This document shows, piece after piece, positions 6,324-8,786 of a DNA stretch of 8,786 nucleotides. The notes beneath the pieces were generated by a model. That model saw only the letters and a list, made by a program, of their open reading frames with translations, ran no database searches and was not told where the DNA came from. The stretch comes from Betaproteobacteria bacterium (GTDB lineage Bacteria; Pseudomonadota; Gammaproteobacteria; Burkholderiales; SG8-41): NCBI GenBank assembly GCA_021300125.1, contig JAJTHX010000420.1, forward strand, positions 1 to 8,786, written 5' to 3'. The position numbers were made by a program, and so were the translations under genes. Each line of letters begins with the position of its first letter. The stretch's first letter is position 1.

Positions 6324-6740
6324 ATGAAAGTCAAACGCATCGAACATGTCGGCATCGTCGTGCGCGACGTCGAGGCCAGCCGCAAGCTGTGGGAGGGCTG
6401 CTTCGGCATCCCGCTCGCCGGAACCGAGGACAACGCCACGCGCCGTCTGGCGCTGTATCCCGTCGGGGATTCCATGGTCGAGCTGATCGCCGGCCTGACA
6501 CCCGACAGCAAGCAGGCGAAATTGATCGCCGCAGGCAAGGGTGGCCTCAATCATGTCTGCCTCGAAGTCGAGAACATCGACGAGGCGCTGGCCGAACTCA
6601 AGGCCAAGGGCATCCCGCTGCTCGATGAAGTGCCGCGCATCGGCCATGCCGGCTGCCGGATCGCCTTCCTCGATCCCGCAGCCACCGAAAACTGCCTGAT
6701 CGAACTGGCAGAGCTTCCCGCGGGCAGTGCGGGACACTAG
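6324..6740 (+). CDS. Vicinal oxygen chelate (glyoxalase-fold) protein, methylmalonyl-CoA epimerase-like
   Basis: 138 residues forming two beta-alpha-beta-beta-beta modules, the length of single-subunit methylmalonyl-CoA epimerases, which interconvert (2R)- and (2S)-methylmalonyl-CoA. KRIEHVGIVVRDVEAS (4-19) places metal ligand H8; MVELIAG (51-57) gives E53; GLNHVCLEVENIDEAL (74-89) gives H77; FLDPAATENCLIELAE (115-130) gives E127. The four-ligand pattern fits the family, though classical epimerases often have Gln at the second position and HH where this has NH. It could equally be an epimerase-like enzyme for another acyl-CoA. A strong AAGGAGAG (6311-6318) with 7-nt spacing from GGAG fixes the start. 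No mutase genes are nearby, so the pathway link is an inference. Its TAG stop overlaps the stop of the convergent gene. Confidence 0.8.
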   Translation: MKVKRIEHVGIVVRDVEASRKLWEGCFGIPLAGTEDNATRRLALYPVGDSMVELIAGLTPDSKQAKLIAAGKGGLNHVCLEVENIDEALAELKAKGIPLLDEVPRIGHAGCRIAFLDPAATENCLIELAELPAGSAGH

Positions 6741-7006
6741 CCGGCGAGTCCCCGCCGCAACAGTTCAGCCACCGCGTCATTGAGCGGCTGGCCGCTGCGT
6801 TCGGCATGGTCGCGCACCTGCGCGACCAGTTCCTGATTGAGCTTCACGGCAAATGGCACCAGTCCGGCGGCCTGGTCGAGCCGGCGCTGCTCGCGGCGGT
6901 CCAGCGACGCACTGCCGTCCAGTCCACCAGGGCGGGCGGCCTTGCGTGTGGCATCGAGCAGGCGCTCGGCCTTGCGCTTGTGCAATTCCGTGAATTTCAT
7001 CGCCAT
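6737..7006 (-). CDS. Small ribbon-helix-helix-like protein of unknown function
   Basis: 89 residues. The N-terminal half (residues 1-45) is charged, rich in Lys, Arg and Asp, and probably helical. The C-terminal part, VPFAVKLNQELVAQVRDHAE then RSGQPLNDAVAELLRRGL, resembles a ribbon-helix-helix domain: a short strand with alternating hydrophobics, a helix, a Gly turn and a second helix ending in LLRRGL. Such domains are usually DNA-binding in small repressors and antitoxins. No toxin gene is adjacent, so an antitoxin role is not supported. AGGAG (7015-7019) lies 8 nt before the ATG at 7006 and supports that start over the ATG at 7000. A strong terminator sits just upstream, so expression needs read-through or a promoter I cannot see. 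Confidence 0.65.
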   Translation of the reverse strand: MAMKFTELHKRKAERLLDATRKAARPGGLDGSASLDRREQRRLDQAAGLVPFAVKLNQELVAQVRDHAERSGQPLNDAVAELLRRGLAG

Positions 7007-7034
7007 CTTCTGGGCTCCTGCAGGAAGCAGACGT

Positions 7035-7059
7035 AAAAAAGCCGCGCAGGTGCGCGGCT
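7035..7059 (-). terminator. Rho-independent terminator
   Basis: On the minus strand a perfect 8-bp stem (AGCCGCGC / GCGCGGCT) with a 4-nt loop is followed at once by TTTTTT. It begins 18 nt after the TAA of the Gly-rich small protein gene and ends 28 nt before the next start. This is a textbook intrinsic terminator that would separate the two small minus-strand genes. Confidence 0.88.
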
Positions 7060-7077
7060 CCGTGCATCGCTTGGGGT

Positions 7078-7422
7078 TTACTGCGGCTGCTGCTGGCCAC
7101 CGCCACCACCACCGCCGCCGCGGCGCTTGCCGGGGCGCTTGTGGAATTTCTTGCCACCCGGATTCTTGTTCTGCGGACGGTTGTTATTGTTGTTGCCGAT
7201 GCCGCCCATCTTCGGCGTGTTGCCGCCGGGCATGACACCAATGCCGCGGCGCTGCTGGTTGGGGTCGGGACCGCCGGTGCGATTGCCGGAGGCGAGCGTG
7301 ATTTCCAGTTCGTTCAACTCGTCCCACTCGGCATCGGTACGGTTGCGGTCAGGAATGGCCAGCAGCTCCTGCATGCGCTGGCGGGGCGAAATCGGTGGCG
7401 AAGGCGGTTGGGAGTCGTTCAT
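7078..7422 (-). CDS. Small disordered Gly/Gln/basic-rich protein of unknown function
   Basis: 114 residues. Residues 1-15 are Pro/Ser-rich. Residues 16-48 (RMQELLAIPDRNRTDAEWDE onward to LASGNR) form a likely amphipathic helical segment that looks like the conserved part. From about 50 on the chain is low complexity: Asn-rich GNNNNNRPQN, then basic KKFHKRPGKRR, a run of eight glycines, and QQQPQ. The tail resembles disordered nucleic-acid-binding tails, but that is inference. The Asn run uses mixed AAC/AAT codons and the reading bias fits real coding. The start is uncertain: ATG 7422 or ATG 7431, neither with a Shine-Dalgarno. The promoter at 7430-7458 would start transcription almost at 7422, which suggests a leaderless or nearly leaderless message. 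Bounded by terminators on both sides, so probably its own transcription unit. Confidence 0.7.
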   Translation of the reverse strand: MNDSQPPSPPISPRQRMQELLAIPDRNRTDAEWDELNELEITLASGNRTGGPDPNQQRRGIGVMPGGNTPKMGGIGNNNNNRPQNKNPGGKKFHKRPGKRRGGGGGGGGQQQPQ

Positions 7423-7429
7423 GTAGGGC

Positions 7430-7458
7430 ATTATCGCACCGAACCAGCCAACCTTCAA
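7430..7458 (-). promoter_or_regulatory. Putative sigma-70 promoter of the small disordered protein gene
   Basis: TTGAAG (7453-7458, 4 of 6) and GATAAT (7430-7435, 5 of 6) with exactly 17 bp between them on the minus strand. The -35 directly abuts the hairpin terminator at 7459-7520. The predicted start, about 7 nt beyond the -10, falls at or next to ATG 7422. Confidence 0.55.
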
Positions 7459-7520
7459 TGAAAACAAGGGCTTAGCTGCAAGACCCGGTCGCCGGGTTGC
7501 GCCAAGCCCTTGATTTTTCA
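7459..7520 (-). terminator. Long bidirectional hairpin terminator after the serine hydrolase gene
   Basis: A nested inverted repeat: outer arms CAAGGGCTT (7465-7473) and AAGCCCTTG (7504-7512) pair perfectly. An inner stem GCAA-GA-CCCGG / CCGGG-TTGC (7478-7500) has a 2-nt bulge and a TCG loop. The A/T flanks TGAAAA (7459-7464) and TTTTCA (7515-7520) extend it. Read on the minus strand it comes 17 nt after the hydrolase stop and ends in TTTT; read on the plus strand it ends in TTTTT. It may therefore stop transcription both ways. Confidence 0.72.
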
Positions 7521-7536
7521 GGATCTCGCCGATGCC

Positions 7537-8757
7537 TCAGCGCAGCGACTGGGCCACCAGCGCATGCAGCAATTGGCGGTGGTAGTAGCGAATGGGCCCC
7601 GGGGCGTGGGCCATGAATACCACCACCAGTCCTTCGGCGGGGTCCACCCAGAAATAAGTGCCGGTGGAACCGGCCCAGTGAAATTCGCCGGCACTGGAAG
7701 GCATGCCGCCGCGCCCCGGGCTGCGCCGCACCGCGACCGCGAGGCCGAAGCCGTAGCCACGGATGTTGGGGTAATCGTTAAGGGCGGAGTGATCGACCTC
7801 GGGGCCGAGGTGATCGCTGGTCATGAACTCGACCATCTTGCGCGACAGCAGCCGCACACCGTCGAGTTCGCCGCCATTGGCCAGCATCTGTGCAAAGCGC
7901 AGATAGTCGCCGGCCGTGGACACCGCGCAGCCGCCACCGCAGTCGAAGCGGTGCGGCACGGTGCCGTCACGCAGCTTCTGTACTTCGCCACTGACAGGGT
8001 CGCGCGGCAGGGTCTTGGCGTAGCGCGACACGTCTTGCGCAGGGACCGTGAACGCGGTGTCGCGCATGCCCAGGGGCCGAAACAGCCGCTCGTCGAGAAA
8101 CTGCGACAGCCGCTGCCCGGTTACCGCCTCGATGACCAGCCCGAGGACGTCCAGCCCAAAGCTGTATTCCCATTTCGATCCAGGCTGGTAGTGCAGCGGC
8201 AGGCGCGCCAGTTCGTCGAGAAACTCGCTGCCGTTCCAGCGCGTTGAGGCGACGTCGGAAGAAAAGGGGTAGCGTCCGTAGATTGCTTTCTCGCCGCGGC
8301 CATAGCTCAACCCCGCGGTGTGGCGCATCAGGTCCTCGATCGTCATTTCCCGCCGCAAGGCTTCGGTAGGATCGCCGGCAGCGCCATCGCATTGCGGCGG
8401 GTTGACCCGCATCGCGGCCAGCTGCGGCAGGTAACGTCGCACCGGCTCATTGACGGCGAGGCGCCCCTCCTCGCACAGCATCAGCGCCGCAACAGCCACC
8501 ATCGGCTTGGTCATTGAGGCAATGCTGAACAGGGCATCCACAGGCATCGGCTTCGCGCTCCCGGGATCGAGATGGCCGTGTGTCTCGCACAGTGCCAGAC
8601 GTCCGCGGCGGGCGATCATCAGCACCGCGCCTGGCAGCGCGCCACGCGCAACCTCGCCTTCGATCGCGGCGCCGATGCGCAGCAGCCTCGCGGCGACAAA
8701 ACCGAGGGTATCCGCGGCGGCGGGCGGCAGCGGGGGCGTCCATCCTTGCTTGTTCAT
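7537..8757 (-). CDS. Serine hydrolase of the beta-lactamase (class C/EstB-like) family
   Basis: 406 residues, cytosolic by appearance because no signal peptide is seen. The three active-site elements are in order: SMTK (81-84, nucleophile S81 and K84) within FSIASMTKPM; YSF (198-200, Y198 as general base) within WEYSFGLDVLG; and HWAG (360-363) at the position of the KTG box, as in EstB-type esterases. The supporting motifs IEDLMRHTAGLSYG (140-153) and FRPLGMRDTAFTVP (226-239) are typical. Such proteins usually hydrolyse short esters or amides, some in catabolic gene clusters. Antibiotic resistance is unlikely, given HWAG in place of KTG and no export signal. The start at 8757 gives a normal N-terminus; only 29 nt of upstream sequence is visible and it shows no clear Shine-Dalgarno or promoter. 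Confidence 0.92.
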   Translation of the reverse strand: MNKQGWTPPLPPAAADTLGFVAARLLRIGAAIEGEVARGALPGAVLMIARRGRLALCETHGHLDPGSAKPMPVDALFSIASMTKPMVAVAALMLCEEGRLAVNEPVRRYLPQLAAMRVNPPQCDGAAGDPTEALRREMTIEDLMRHTAGLSYGRGEKAIYGRYPFSSDVASTRWNGSEFLDELARLPLHYQPGSKWEYSFGLDVLGLVIEAVTGQRLSQFLDERLFRPLGMRDTAFTVPAQDVSRYAKTLPRDPVSGEVQKLRDGTVPHRFDCGGGCAVSTAGDYLRFAQMLANGGELDGVRLLSRKMVEFMTSDHLGPEVDHSALNDYPNIRGYGFGLAVAVRRSPGRGGMPSSAGEFHWAGSTGTYFWVDPAEGLVVVFMAHAPGPIRYYHRQLLHALVAQSLR

Positions 8758-8786
8758 GGCGATCAGGCTCTAGTAATTCGGGGGAA

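Noticed and set aside
7170..7200. Repeat of GTT/ATT-type triplets as a slippage-prone microsatellite
   Set aside because: The Asn run is encoded by mixed AAC and AAT codons, so it is not a pure repeat likely to slip.
6737..7422. Toxin-antitoxin pair made of the two small minus-strand genes
   Set aside because: They are separated by a strong terminator, and the larger one is a disordered low-complexity protein with no toxin fold.
7510..8247. Plus-strand open frame of 245 codons opposite the serine hydrolase gene
   Set aside because: The minus strand encodes a complete hydrolase with SMTK, YSF and HWAG motifs. The plus-strand frame has no recognisable family and overlaps the terminator hairpin.
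7537..8757. Antibiotic-resistance class C beta-lactamase
   Set aside because: No signal peptide, and the KTG box is replaced by HWAG, both typical of EstB-like esterases rather than exported beta-lactamases.

Overview
The window is GC-rich bacterial chromosome, most likely from a betaproteobacterium of the Burkholderiales type. The main pointer is two adjacent periplasmic solute-binding proteins of the Bug/TctC family, a family greatly expanded in Bordetella, Achromobacter, Cupriavidus and relatives. Genes are tightly packed. I see no rRNA, tRNA, CRISPR, insertion sequence, integrase or phage gene, so this looks like ordinary metabolic chromosome rather than a mobile island. The lineage is an inference from gene families and composition; nothing in the window proves it.

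Layout. (1) 1-718, minus: N-terminal 239 residues of a SulP-type anion transporter, cut by the window edge. (2) 898-3732, plus: four genes in one direction: an enolase-superfamily (mandelate racemase/muconate lactonizing) protein, a stand-alone class III nucleotidyl cyclase domain, a carboxymuconolactone decarboxylase-family protein and a HIT-like protein. The last two are 4 nt apart. (3) 6211-3760, minus: a PaaI-type hotdog thioesterase whose stop overlaps the start of a first Bug protein (ATGA), followed 44 nt later by a second Bug protein. (4) 6324-6740, plus: a glyoxalase-fold protein resembling methylmalonyl-CoA epimerase, divergent from the thioesterase. (5) 7422-6737, minus: a small disordered Gly/Gln/Lys/Arg-rich protein and a small ribbon-helix-helix-like protein, with a strong terminator between them. 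(6) 8757-7537, minus: a cytosolic serine hydrolase of the beta-lactamase/EstB type, followed by a large bidirectional hairpin terminator.

How the genes may work together. The mix (anion transporter, Bug proteins, thioesterase, epimerase-like, CMD-like and enolase-superfamily proteins) fits uptake and catabolism of organic acids and CoA esters, but no complete pathway is visible and no TctA/TctB membrane partners are present.

The most unusual points are three proteins in the plus-strand cluster whose signature active-site residues are altered. The enolase-superfamily protein lacks the second KxK lysine, the third metal-ligand Glu and the Asp/His dyad. The cyclase domain has Glu for the first metal Asp and Ser for the transition-state Asn. 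The HIT-like protein has E-x-H-x-H in place of H-x-H-x-H. I did not find a convincing previously undescribed multi-gene defence or mobile system here.
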